Shown: piece by piece, positions 49,791 to 61,114 of the stretch
Layout: every line of letters begins with the position of its first letter
Numbering within the stretch: position 1 is the first letter of the stretch
Assembly: GCA_036250195.1 (NCBI GenBank)
Contig: JAVHZZ010000008.1
Location: 7,492,434 to 7,556,433, forward strand
Source: Mixophyes australis
Taxonomy: Eukaryota > Chordata > Amphibia > Anura > Limnodynastidae
DNA: 64,000 nucleotides
Reading direction: 5' to 3'
The notes under the pieces: generated by a model
The model's database searches: none
What the model was told of the DNA's origin: nothing
Seen by the model: only the letters and a program-made list of their open reading frames with translations
Position numbers and translations under genes: made by a program

Positions 49791-51005
49791 TCTTAACTTA
49801 CCTTATCCCCCACAGACAGGCAGGGCAGCTCTTCTCTTCTCCTCCTCTCACTGTCATCTACACGCAGCTAAGGAAGCCCAGAACACTCAAAAAAAAAAAA
49901 GCAAAAGCTTACCTGTGCTTATAGTGCCGACAGAGCACTTAAAAACGGAACCCTGTGCTGCCCCCTGTAGACTGACATTTGGGGGCAGCAAAAAGAGCCA
50001 CAGCTTGTCCGGGGGGCCCCCTGAGAGAGGGGGGCCCGGGGCACATGCCCCCTGTGCCCCCCCCTTAATCCGGCCCTGGGAGGTAACCAGTAGCAACCAA
50101 TAGGTGCCAGTAGCGATGGAACACGGGAGAGCAGAGTAGACCAGGAGCTGTTGATCACGGAGAGGAGCGGATGGCAATGAGAGCAGCAGTCTCGAGGAAA
50201 CACAGGAGAGCTGAGATGAGACTGCAGTGCACGGAGGCAGCGGATAGGAATCAGCTAGCAGTCCCGATGATGAACACAGGCGAGTTGCAAGCTGGAGACT
50301 GTAGTGCACGGAGGCAGCGGATAGGAATCAGCTAGCAGTCACGATGATGAACACAGGCGAGTTGCAAGCTGGAGACTGCAGTGCACGGAGGCAGCGGATA
50401 GGAATCAGCTAGCAGTCACGATGATGAACACAGGCGAGTTGCAAGCTGGAGACTGTAGTGCACGGAGGCAGCGGATAGGAATCAGCTCACAGACTTGATG
50501 ATGAACAGGTGAGTGGATGTGAAGTAAAGGCTGGAGTGCACGGAGGCAGCGGATAGGAATCAGCAAACAGTCACAATGATATATAATAGCGTTGATGTGG
50601 TTTAGAAGACTGTAGTGCACGGAGGCAGTGGATAGGAATCAGCAAACAGTCACGATGATACAGTTGATGGTAGAAGTGGTATGGGAACCACAGTAGTAGA
50701 AGTGGTTTGGAAACCACAGAGATAGAAGTGGTTAGCAAACCACAGGAATCAGCAGCGCTGAATACACGAGGAAAACAGGAACACCTTCAGAGACTCATGG
50801 GGAATGAGACTCCAAGATCAGGCAACGTGGTGTTGACCACAGGTGCTTAATATAGGGAGTGTTGCCTGATCTGCCAATTGAGTTAAAGGGACATACACTG
50901 AAGTATAGGAAAGGGCTGCGCATGCGCAGACCCTCAGGATGGAGGACGGCCACGGTTCCTAAATGTCCGGGAAGAAGCACTCACGGTCCGGTGAGTGACA
51001 ATGCT

Positions 51006-53858
51006 GTTCTGTGACGTTATACGTTTGGTTCGGCACACATGCGAAACGCGTGTAGGTGCAGAACAACGTGGCGGCCTTTACATATGCGCAACATTTAGCG
51101 GACCCTGCTATGTGCAAGCTGGAAACAGGAATTTACCTCGTTACGCAGCCACGGGCCAAAATACGAATTCATTTTGCGGGATTTGAATAGTTAAAAAAAG
51201 ACTCATGGGTTGGAGAAAGCTCATTAAGGTGCGGAAATCCATTGTTAGCGGAGGCTGAAAAGCATTTTTCTCCCAACAAAATTACTTGTTTTTATTACAT
51301 GAAAAGACCATTACAAAATAGGTTTTACAGGTTATTATAGGGACCAATTCAACCGAAGATCTCCTGTGTATTATTTGTAATGGTATAAAATACTGTTAAA
51401 TGTTTCTATATATTTTATATTCAAAGCCAGACATACTTATCCTTTAACGTACACCTGAGTTGAGCAGAGTTTCAGTAACTTAAATAAATCTGAAACTTAT
51501 GACAATATCCTAAAGTCGAAACTGCACAACGGTCTCTGGTGCCCAAAGTTTAAACTTTTCCAGGTCGCGCTCTCAACTTATATGAATAAGTTTCCCAACG
51601 TATTAATGAAATGTTTCCATTAAGTGATTCAAAATAACATTTGTTGTATCTGGACCCAGTTCTTGAGCATCTTTGGTGCTGGTAACGCCAAGGTCGTTGG
51701 TTAATGATTTTACCAACGACTGAAAGTCTGGATCAAAAGCTTTAATGACCAACACACCTCAACCTATTAAAAGCAGAACGAAGGCATGGAACGTCCAAGG
51801 TTTCCATCATATTAAAGTTGACCTGTCACCTGCACACAGCGGAGGCAGCCATTTTGTGGGCGGGGCCAATGCTCATGACAGTGCATTCTATCAATCTATC
51901 AGTGATGTTGCTTCATCCCACACAGTGACTGCCCCACTGAGTGTAGCTGATGGGTGAACACTATACAAAAATTAAACCTTCATTGTAGACTTTACTTTGA
52001 ATATATTCGAAGTGACGCAGCTTTGTCCATTATTTTCCCCGCCACTTATATTTTAGACATAGCTCCATGCTTCAATACTGTCATATGGGCTGTTGACTGT
52101 ATATTAATGCAGAGAATGTATTTAACCGTAAAAATCTGTGTAAAAGGTCATGTAAAATGTATGTCGTCCTAAATAATACATTTCTAGTTTCCCTGAGAGA
52201 TCGTTCCTGGTTCTCCAGAGACCGCCAGACACACGATAGAGCTGAACGTACAGTAAAACCTCCCCCCCTTCCTGCTGGAAATGGAATTACCGTGGAGCAC
52301 AGGTCTGCACTGTGTACAGGGAATGAGAGGAACGAGGGGTAGACTTGCTACGGTGCCCAAATGTCTGTCACGCCTCTAAGGATAATATGGAAGTTGGGCC
52401 CATAAGGATAGTTTTCAGCAAGGGAAAGCAGACGCTGGTATAATTTCAGAATACATCTCATTATCCTTATATCTGCAGCATCAGTAACTATAGAAAGAAA
52501 GATTTGAATTTAATAAGTTGGTAACTGTAATATTAAAAGCGACATAATGTATAAAATACCCTCAAAAGTAACCCAAATGAGTTTATCTTCGGTCGCCCAG
52601 ACCAGTGTGCCCCTTGAATTCACAATGAGTCAATGTTCTGGTACTCAAAAAACAGTGTTTTACAATATAATGTATTATATTTCCAACAATCAGGGAACCC
52701 CAAATTCACATTCTGTAACTGTACTTGATTGTGCATCTGACGTACATCCTCTGGCTTGTACCATTGTATGCCTATAAATGGTTAATAAACATGGCCTATT
52801 TTTCTACATATATTTATTTACCTATACAGTAATGAGTTATTTTGATTTCAATGTAACATCCTAAAATCCACCTCCAACCAATTTACATGGACCACAAGTT
52901 CAGGAACTCCTGTGTGCCCCATTCTTTTCGCTAATAGAGCATTGTGTTCCGGACTAACGACCTCTCTGAAACGACATGTCGCTTAACCAAAAGTCCAGCG
53001 TCAATAAAATATTAAGCTATGTGTTTTCTCAAACCATTGGCTTTACGTGAGCCCAAAAGTTATGCCAACTCTGCATGTTTTTTTTTGTTTTTTTTACTAT
53101 TGTAGACCTAAAACAAAAATAAACTGTTTTCTAATAAATTTATAGGGTGCGAATATTGGTTCAATCCACATTGGCTTCTTCCACACAAGTGACAGGTGCA
53201 TTTAAGATACAGGCCGAAATGAGCCTCCACTTAACTTGTATGATTCAGATTGTACCGATCAATTGTTGGCATTACTGCCTCTAAATAAAATACAAGCTAT
53301 TATTACAGTATGTTTCTAAGTAACCCTTATCAGTCTCCCATCTGTATTATCTCCTCCGCACGTATCAGAATTTTGCAGAATCTGCTGGAATCCACTTTGC
53401 TCCGTTCAGTGGAATTTGAGCAGAGATGTGGAAAGTATTTTTGTTTGCTAGGATACAGAGATAAAACATTGGTCTATTATGCTTTAAGCGGACAGCCCTG
53501 AATGATGAGCCAGTGTAAATATGCAGCTCTCCAGTACGGGGATTCCCTTCTTTCAGTTTTTTTGTTTTTTCTCTTGGCCTCTGAAGAGATGTCAGGAGTT
53601 TATCATCAGCAAATGTTTCTATCTGGTTTATATTAGGAGTAATTACATGGGGCGCTGGTCGCCATGGAAATGTCACAATTTACTGCTGGGAAATATTTTA
53701 TTTTCCGTCCCCATTTCAGGTCTGACTGAAACAGAACAAAACTGTCTAATGTTCCTGCTTAAACAGCCAGATGCTGAGCAGCTGAAGTACAGGGGGCTAG
53801 GACTGTCATACCTACCGACAGCGCCACTAACCGATGCGCCTTCAACGCCACAGGGACA
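51006..53858. other. Intronic sequence without recognised gene
   Basis: It includes a fragment GCGGAGGCAGCCATTTTGTG at 51840, resembling 10650. No exon or intact mobile element recognised. Confidence 0.4.
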
Positions 53859-56130
53859 AGCGCTGCATTGAAGGGGTGTATCTATGGGGATGAGGCTGGG
53901 AGAGATCTATTTAGGAGAGGAGGCTGGGGGCGGTGTATTTAGGGGAGGAGGCTGGGGGCGGTGTATTTAGGAGAGGAGGCTGCGGGCGGTGTATTTAGGG
54001 GAGGAGGTTGGGGGCGGTGTATTTAGGGGAGGAGGCTGGGGGCGGTGTATTTAGGAGAGGAGGCTGCGGGCGGTGTATTTAGGGGAGGAAGCTGGGGGCG
54101 GTGTATTTAGGGGAGGAGGCTGGGGGCGGTGTATTTAGGAGAGGAGGCTGGGGGCGGTGTATTTAGGGGACGAGGCTGGGGGCGGTGTATTTAGGGGAGG
54201 AGGCTGGGGGCGGTGTATTTAGGGGAGGAGGCTGGGAGTGGTCTTTTTAGAGGAGGAGGCTGGGGGAATTGTATTTAGAAGAGGAGGCTGGGGACGGTGT
54301 ATTTAGGGGAGGAGGCTGGGGCAGATCAGCGCAGCATTGAAGGGTGTATATAGGGGATGAGGCTGGGGTGCGGCCTATTTAGGGGAGGAGGCTGGGCGGT
54401 CTATTTAAGGGAGGAGGCTGGGGGCGGTGTATTTAGGGGAGGAGGCTGGGGTCGGTGTATTTAGGAGAGGAGGCTGGGGCGGTGTATTTAGGGGAGGAGG
54501 CTGGGGGCGATGTATTTAGTGGAGGAGGCTGGGGGCGGTGTATTTAGGGGAGGAGGCTGGGGCGGATCAGCGCAGCATTGAAGGGTGTATATAGGGGATG
54601 AGGCTGGGGTGCAGCCTATTTAGGGAAGGAGGCTGGGCGGTCTATTTAAGGGAGGAGGCTGGGGGCGGTGTATTTAGGGGAGGAGGCTGGGGGCGGTGTA
54701 TTTAGGAGAGGAGGCTGGGGCGGTGTATTTAGGGAAGGAGGCTGGGGGCGGTGTATTTAGTGGAGGAGGCTGGGGGCGGTGTATTTAGTGGAGGAGGCTG
54801 GGGGCGGTGTATTTAGGGGAGGAGGCTGGGGGCGGTGTATTTAGGGGAGGAGGCTGGGGGCGGTGTATTTAGGGGAGGAGGCTGGGGGCCGTATATTTAG
54901 GGGAGGAGGCTAGGGGCAGTGTATTTAGGAGAGGAGGCTGGGGGCGGTGTATTTAGGGGAGGAGGCTGGGGGCGGTGTATTTAGGGGAGGAGGCTGGGGG
55001 CGGTGTATTTAGGGGAGGAGGCTGGGGGCGGTGTATTTAGGGGAGGAGGCTGGGGCGGTGTATTTAGGGGAGGAGGCTGGGGGCGGTGTATTTAGGGGAT
55101 GAGGCTGGGAGTGGTATTGTATTTAGAAGAGGAGGCTGGGGACGGTGTATTTAGGGGAGGAGGCTGGGGGCGGATCAGCGCAGCATTGAAGGGTGTATAT
55201 AGGTTATGAGGCTGGGGTGCGGTCTATTTAGGGGAGGAGGCTGGGTGGTCTATTTAAGGGAGGAGGCTGGGGGCGGTCTATTTAAGGGAGCAGGCTGGGG
55301 GGGTGGTCTATTTAGGGGAGGAGGCTGGGGACGGTGTATTTAGGGGAGGAGGCTGGGGGTGGTCTATTTAGGGGAGGAGGCTAGGGGCGGTTTATTTAGG
55401 GGAGGAGGCTGGGGGCGGTGTATTTAGTGGAGGAGTCTGGGGGCGGTGTATTTAGTGGAGGAGGCTGGGGGCGGTGTATTTAGGGGAGGAGGCTGGGGGC
55501 GGTGTATTTAGGGGAGGAGGCTAGGGGCGGTGTATTTAGGGGAGGAGGCTGGGGGCGGTATATTTAGGGGAGGAGGCTAGGGGCGGTGTATTTAGGAGAG
55601 GAGGCTGGGGGCGGTGTATTTAGGGGATGAGGCTGGGGACGGTGTATTTAGGGGAGGAGGCTGGGGGCGGTGTATTTAGGGGAGGAGGCTGGGGGCGGTG
55701 TATTTAGGGGAGGAGGCTGGGGGCGGTGTATTTAGGGGATGAGGCTGGGGACGGTGTATTTAGGGGATGAGGCTGGGGCGGTGTATTTAGGGGAGGAGGC
55801 TGGGGATGGTGTATTTAGGGGATGAGGCTGGAGGCGGTGTATTTAGGGGAGAAGGCTGGGGGCGGTCTGGTTAGTGGAGGAGGCTGGGGATGGTGTGTTT
55901 AGGGGAGGAGGTTGGGGATGATGTATTTAGGGAAGGAGGCTGGGGACAGTGTATTTAGGGGAGGAGGCTGGGGACGGTGTATTTAGGGGATGAGGCTGGC
56001 AGTGGTCTATTTAGGGGAGGAGGCTGGGGGCGGTCTGGTTAGTGGAGGAGGCTGGGGATGATGTATTTAGGGGTGGCGGCTGGAGGCGGACCAGCGCATC
56101 ATTGGAGAGACGTATTTAGGGGAGAAGACT
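53859..56130. repeat. 28-bp G-rich minisatellite (about 80 units, 2.3 kb)
   Basis: Unit GTGTATTTAGGGGAGGAGGC followed by TGGGGGCG. A distinctive block (GCGCAGCATTGAAGGGTGTA) punctuates it at about 54329, 54570 and 55179, with related versions at both ends (53859, 56086), indicating higher-order duplication. Almost every unit carries several G runs on the transcribed sense strand. Confidence 0.96.
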
Positions 56131-57756
56131 GAGGGGCGAACCGGAGTTTATGAAGAGCTGGACAAACCCCTGTCCTAATTCCAAAATCCTACACGCCCAT
56201 GCCTAGGAAGGCAGAAGTCTGTGATTGACTTTTTGCTTTCATTTATCCTGCCGGCATCATACATCAATGAACATTTTTTATTAGTGCAGAATACTTTTAT
56301 TTATATTATATAGGTTGAAAGCTTTGGATCTCTGGTCCATGGAGCTGAGCAGCGAAGGAAGAGAATCAGTACAAAAACCAATCAGCCTCATTTACCATAT
56401 GGACCTGCGCTGCTTCCTTATTTGCACCTAGTTGTCCCCAGGTGCATTTCGCGTTCCACACCCACTTCCTGCTATGTGGAAACAGCTCCATAAAAGTGGG
56501 ATGTGCCCAGCGTTGCGGGTTTGTGGATGCTCTGGAAAATGCCACCTACTTCCCCCTTCATTAATATACAGTTTTCAGCTTAAATACTGGTTTATTGTCT
56601 CTGAATCGTGAGAGTGAGGGGATGTTGGGACCCTATTACATGTGTCACTTTTTATTACATTAGTGTAAGTGCTACCTCAATCAAATAATTCCATCTCGTC
56701 CTTGTAAATGAACCTAATGGCTGAATTTCCGTATCTTGAAATCTAAGTATCAATCTTCTTAACTTCCCAAATGTTCCTTGAATATAATGGCCTATAAATA
56801 TTTTCCCATTAATGTCCTCGGCACCACCCAATACAGAGGCAGCGATAAAACATTAATACAGATTTCTGCAGCTGTGGTTTGTGCCTGAACGGCTCCTGAA
56901 TTTATGTCTGTGGACATGAAAGCAGAGAGCAGACACAACGCGTCTGAGCTGAGCAGGTATTAAGCCGTTATATTTATACAGTGTGGTCACAACCTGCACC
57001 TGCCTAGCGCGCCATTGTTTAGTGACCTTGTCTGCGCCGCCTGTTGATGATGTCATCGCCTTTTAAGTCAAAGGCCAATAGACATTTTCCTAATTTTTCA
57101 AAGAGCTCATTAAACCTTTAAGTACAGTACAGCGTTGTTGTCTTGATTAATTAGAAGCTGCTTCTGTGAAAATAATTTCCTTGGCGTTATAGGTCATTGG
57201 AGTTAAATGATGCTCAGTGATTCACTAGGTATTTACAAAGGCAAATCATGTTTGTCCGTGGTGTGTAATGGCAGTGTAGCGTGAAGTCCCAATGATGGCA
57301 CTTAATGAGCTCCAGACACTACGTACTAGATAGAATCAGTGAAATTTGTTGCGGTGGGGAAGGAGGGTGATACAAGAGAGGGTCAGTCTGTAAGTATCTC
57401 AGGATAACGCCGGCTATTATACGGTTATAATATTTGTCTCTCCCCCTTTCTCCTGGTATCCAATTTCCTTCCTTAAGTAACACTCATAGAAATGCCGGAT
57501 AAAGCTTGAACTTTATTCAGAAGTATTACACACGTCTAACACACAATAATCATACCTACATAAGCGGTTACACATATTGCTCTTTATTATCAACCATTAT
57601 AGACTCTGTGTGACTCCTGTTATGCTTGTAACAAACACTTCCCTCAAGATCACAGGGTTAACTTATACATTTTAAATTGTAAAGTGTTACATTTTACCCA
57701 CTGTCTGCAAACACAGAGTAGACAGCAAATTTTTGGGTTGAGCCTATGTCCATATA
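56131..57756. other. Intronic sequence without recognised gene
   Basis: Nothing recognised as exon or repeat. Confidence 0.4.
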
Positions 57757-58485
57757 TGTAGCTTATCACTTCACTAGGAACCAGTGACATCACTGAAAAT
57801 GCAGCCAATCCATTCACTAGGAACCAGTGACATCACTAAGAATGCAGCCAATCCATTCACTAGGAACCAGTGACATCACTGAGAGTGCAGCCTATCCATT
57901 CACTAGGAACCAGTGATATCACTGAGAATGCAGCCTATCCAGTCACTAGGAACCAGTGACATCACTGAGAGTGCAGCCTATCCATTCACTAGGAACCAGT
58001 GATATCACTGAGAGTGCGGCCTATCCATTCACTAGGAACCAGTGACATCACTGAGAGTGCAACCTATCACATCACTAGGAACCAGTGACATCACTGAGAA
58101 TGCAGCCTATCCATTCACTAGAAACTAGTGAGATCACTGATAATGCAGCCTATCCATTCAGTAGGAACCAGTGACATCACTGAGAATGCAGCCTATCACT
58201 TCACTAGGAGCCAGTGACATCACTGAGAATGTAGCCTATCCAGTCACTAGGAACCAGTGACATCACTGAGATTGCAGCCTATCAGTTCACTAGGTGCCAG
58301 TGACATCACTGAGATTGCAGCCTATCCATTCACTAGGAAACAGTGACATCACTGAGAATGCAGCCTATCCATTCACTAGGAACCAGTGACATCACTGAGA
58401 ATGCAGCCTATCACTTCACTAGGTACCAGTGACATCACTGAGATTTCCGCCTATCACATCACTTGGAACTAGTGACATCACTGAG
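57757..58485. repeat. 43-bp minisatellite (about 17 units)
   Basis: Unit CAGCCTATCCATTCACTAGG, AACCAGTGACATCACTGAGA, ATG. Each unit includes the palindrome CAGTGACATCACTG, whose centre TGACATCA is one base from a CRE/AP-1-like site. It ends about 410 bp before the exon at 58897. Confidence 0.95.
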
Positions 58486-58896
58486 ACACTTTGTTTTGTA
58501 TTGTCTTGAAAATTGAATCACCTAAAACATTGGCAGGTGTACGTTATGACACAATTGTACTTATATTAGTGCATTTCCCAAGGAGGCCTTCAAAATGAAA
58601 CTTAGTTTTAGTGACCCTTTCTGGGCTTTGATTTTTTTGAAAGGGTACAAAAGAAAATATTTTATGTGAATGAGTCGAGTCATCAGTTTACAATGTTTTG
58701 ATAAGATAAAATAAATTAAACTTAGTGGTTGATGGACTGTGAAGTCTTTACATGATTCTGTTCTTGAGTTTTCCTTCATTTACTGTTTTAAATATTTTAA
58801 TAAAAACAAATTGCACAAACAAAAATTAAACTGTAGATTAAAAAAATAAATAACAGCAATTGGACTCTGATGGAAACTGTTGTCTGTTCTGTGTAG

Positions 58897-58991
58897 GCCT
58901 GCCAGTCATCTTATCCAGGGAGGTGGAGTCTGTCCTTGTGGGCGCTGCCATCCTCGGAGCCTGCGCATCAGGGGATTTCACATCCATTCAG
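58897..58991 (+). CDS. FGGY: FGGY internal exon g (last exon in window)
   Basis: The exon is 95 nt: two bases completing the split glycine codon, then 31 codons, [20 protein letters not shown] followed by [11 protein letters not shown]. Human reads [18 protein letters not shown] and ACASGDFASVQ. The [10 protein letters not shown] helix packs on the ATP site in FGGY kinases. The acceptor is TGTGTAG at 58890-58896; the donor is GTAAGT, phase 0. About 45 C-terminal residues should follow in one or two further exons; none were recognised before 64000. Confidence 0.96.
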
Positions 58992-59216
58992 GTAAGTTCC
59001 CTCACAGAACGCTAAATTCAGAACGTGTTGTAAATGTTTGTGATGTCTGCGTACATAGTCGTATGTGTATAGGGAGTTGGTGATGCCGGATTCACTTGGG
59101 TGTCTAAATAAGGCAAAATGCTGCTGTATCACTGAAGGACCACAATTTCTGCTTCCTGCCATATAGATTGTAATCCATTTATAAACAGTTGGATATATGA
59201 AAATTGTTTCATACAG

Positions 59217-59945
59217 AGGTGCGTTTGACACCACAATCTTCCCAGTTCTATCCAGCTGGAAGTCCTTGCTCCTTCTACTATATAACTCTCAGTCTGTGGT
59301 TTCCTGCTGTCTCCATTCCCCTCCTCACATCATGTCACTGCCCCTGTCACATGCAGCCCTGTCCTCACTAACACATCACTCATCTCCTGATATACTCTGT
59401 GCTGCTGGGGGACCCTGCTCCTTCCACTATATAACTCTCAGTCTGTGGTTTCCTGCTGTCTCCATTCCCCTCCTCACATCATGTCACTGCCCCTGTCACA
59501 TGCAGCCCTGTCCTCACTAACACATCACTCATCTCCTGATGTACTCTGTGCTGCTGGAGGACCATGCTCCTTCCACTATATAGCTCTCAGTCTGTGGCTT
59601 CCTGCTGCCTCCATTCCCCTCCTCACATCATGTCACTGCCCCTGTCACATGCAGCCCTGTCCTCACTAACACATCACTCATCTCCTGATATACTCTGTGC
59701 TGCTGGGGGACCCTGCTCCTTCCACTATATAACTCTCAGTCTGTGGCTTCTTCCAGCTTCCCTCCTCACATCATGTCACTGCCTCTGTCACACGCAGCCC
59801 TGTCCTCACTAACACATCACTCATCTCCTGATATACTCTGCTGCTGGAGGACCCTGCTCCTTCCACTATATAACTCTCAGTCTGTGGCTTCTTCCAGCTT
59901 CCCTCCTCACATCATGTCACTGCCTCTGTCACATGCAGCAATATC
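59217..59945 (-). repeat. 148-bp tandem repeat, array 2, reverse orientation
   Basis: CTATATAACTCTCAGTCTGT recurs every 148 bp from about 59278 (4-5 units), the last unit being shortened. The left border has GACACCACAATCTTCC, the complement of the flank seen beside array 1. On the minus strand the flank continues similarly for about 35 bp (GCACCTCTGTATGAAA versus GCATCTTTATATGAAA). Confidence 0.95.
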
Positions 59946-61114
59946 CCCACATTAATGTACAGGTCACTCATTTATTCAGCTTTGAACATTCCAAAAGACC
60001 TGATTGGCTACAGTTTGCTGTGTACCCGCCCACTTCAAAATTTAGGATATATGGATGAGCAAAATCTGATTATTGAATACAATAAGGAGTTCAGACCCTA
60101 TTTAAACACACTCTAAACACAGTCAATTATAATTAAACATTCCTGTTGTGATAGGAAACTCAATTCTGTTTTCCACATTTCTGCTGACACCTAATTATAA
60201 ATAATTGGGGAATCCCCCCCACTGTACAGCGCTGCGGAATGTTGTGGCTTCCTATAAATAAACAAAAATAATATTTATCGGACTGTACAGAATACATCGG
60301 TGCTATATAAATAAAACATGATATTATTATCATTATTACAGTTTTGCAGCATAGTTAATCTCTTAACATTGCTCATTAATAATATATATAAATGTATTTA
60401 TTATGTATGTTTCTGGCTATTATTCCTGCATATACGGGATAACCTGCAGTGTTTTCTTTTCTTTTCAAATTGTGGTTGGTTTATATTTTATATATACTAA
60501 TAACAAATGTGTTTTTTGAACTTCTAGAGGTTGAGTAAGTTTATACATCTGGTTCTGGATATATAATATAATTGTGTACGCGATGTAATGTTAGCTCTGG
60601 GAATACCGTCTACGTTCCCTCTGTGTGTTTCTTTAATGCTTTGTTTATGTTTGGCTGCTTTCATCTTTGAGGTTACTCTTTTCTTTTCTTTTACGCTGGT
60701 TAGTATAAAACCGCTGCAGTTTTGTGGCGTAGAAGAGAAAGGTTCATTCGTAGGGTACATATGGCAGTTAGTGGTCAGTGAACATGAGTTTAACTCGATG
60801 GACGGTTTTGTATTGAAGCTGGGGCGCAGTGTGAACAAAACATCCCGCAAACATCATTCAGTGGTTTATAAGGTGAGTTTGGTCTGAGCACCTTATAGGA
60901 GGACACTTAAACGCATCCCAATCGCCTGCCTCCTGGTGGTGTATACGTTGGTCCTGCGCAAACACTGCCATCTATATCTGTAAAGCCATGAGAGTCAGTA
61001 GAGATCTAGGTGTAAATACACAGATTGAGGTGCCTGATGCTTTTGCTGGTGAACATTCAGTTGTCATTTCCTGCACGTCCTCACTGTGTGGGGATCGAAC
61101 AACTGGTCGCCAGC
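59946..61114. other. Intronic sequence between the two inverted 148-bp arrays
   Basis: A weak SINE-tail-like fragment lies near 60223-60270 (CTGTACAGCGCTGCGGAATG). No exon recognised; FGGY's C-terminal coding segment is not here. Confidence 0.4.

Larger units (their letters stand above)
47807..50078. mobile_element. Non-autonomous hAT element, 2272 bp, inside the solo LTR
   Basis: Ends CAGAGCTGGATTAAGG and CCTTAATCCGGCCCTG are terminal inverted repeats, next to GGGGGGCCCGGGGCAC-type subterminal sequence on both sides. Flanked by the 8-bp direct repeat GGAGGTAA at 47799-47806 and 50079-50086. It lacks a transposase; the long frame at 48799-50103 is created by the internal minisatellite and CA-rich DNA. 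Confidence 0.93.
46710..51000 (-). mobile_element. Solo LTR family copy 2, split by a hAT element
   Basis: On the minus strand it runs from TGTCACTCACCGG to CTAGTGCCCGTGACA, flanked by ATGCT at 46705-46709 and 51001-51005. Without the nested hAT (2272 bp plus its 8-bp duplication) it is 2011 bp, versus 1842 bp for copy 1. The difference is mainly extra units of the ~77-bp sub-repeat (50210-50660). Four hairpin sub-repeats are at 46924-47186. Distinct target duplications show two independent insertions. Confidence 0.85.
2160..58991 (+). other. FGGY: FGGY gene, internal part (seven exons, six complete introns)
   Basis: Seven exons joined in order give a continuous frame of 713 nt (about 237 residues) that follows vertebrate FGGY along its whole length, as judged from memory of the human protein (about residues 267-505 of ~551). 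FGGY belongs to the FGGY carbohydrate kinase family (actin-like ATPase fold) and phosphorylates D-ribulose to D-ribulose 5-phosphate in the cytosol. Intron lengths are 24216, 5984, 7947, 3670, 1717 and 12585 bp. All are GT-AG, and phases at every junction agree. The N-terminal half and the last ~45 residues are absent: I searched for their hallmark peptides and did not see them, so they should lie outside the window. No stop or frameshift was seen in any exon, so the gene looks functional. Confidence 0.95.

Noticed and set aside
48799..50103. 434-residue open frame and opposite-strand frames of 226 and 182 residues
   Set aside because: They arise from the 24-bp minisatellite and CA-rich DNA in the hAT element, and the 434-residue frame runs past the element's border into the LTR.
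53721..53871. Possible exon after CCCATTTCAG at 53711-53720
   Set aside because: The translation does not resemble FGGY, does not fit the phase between exons f and g, and runs into the 28-bp array.
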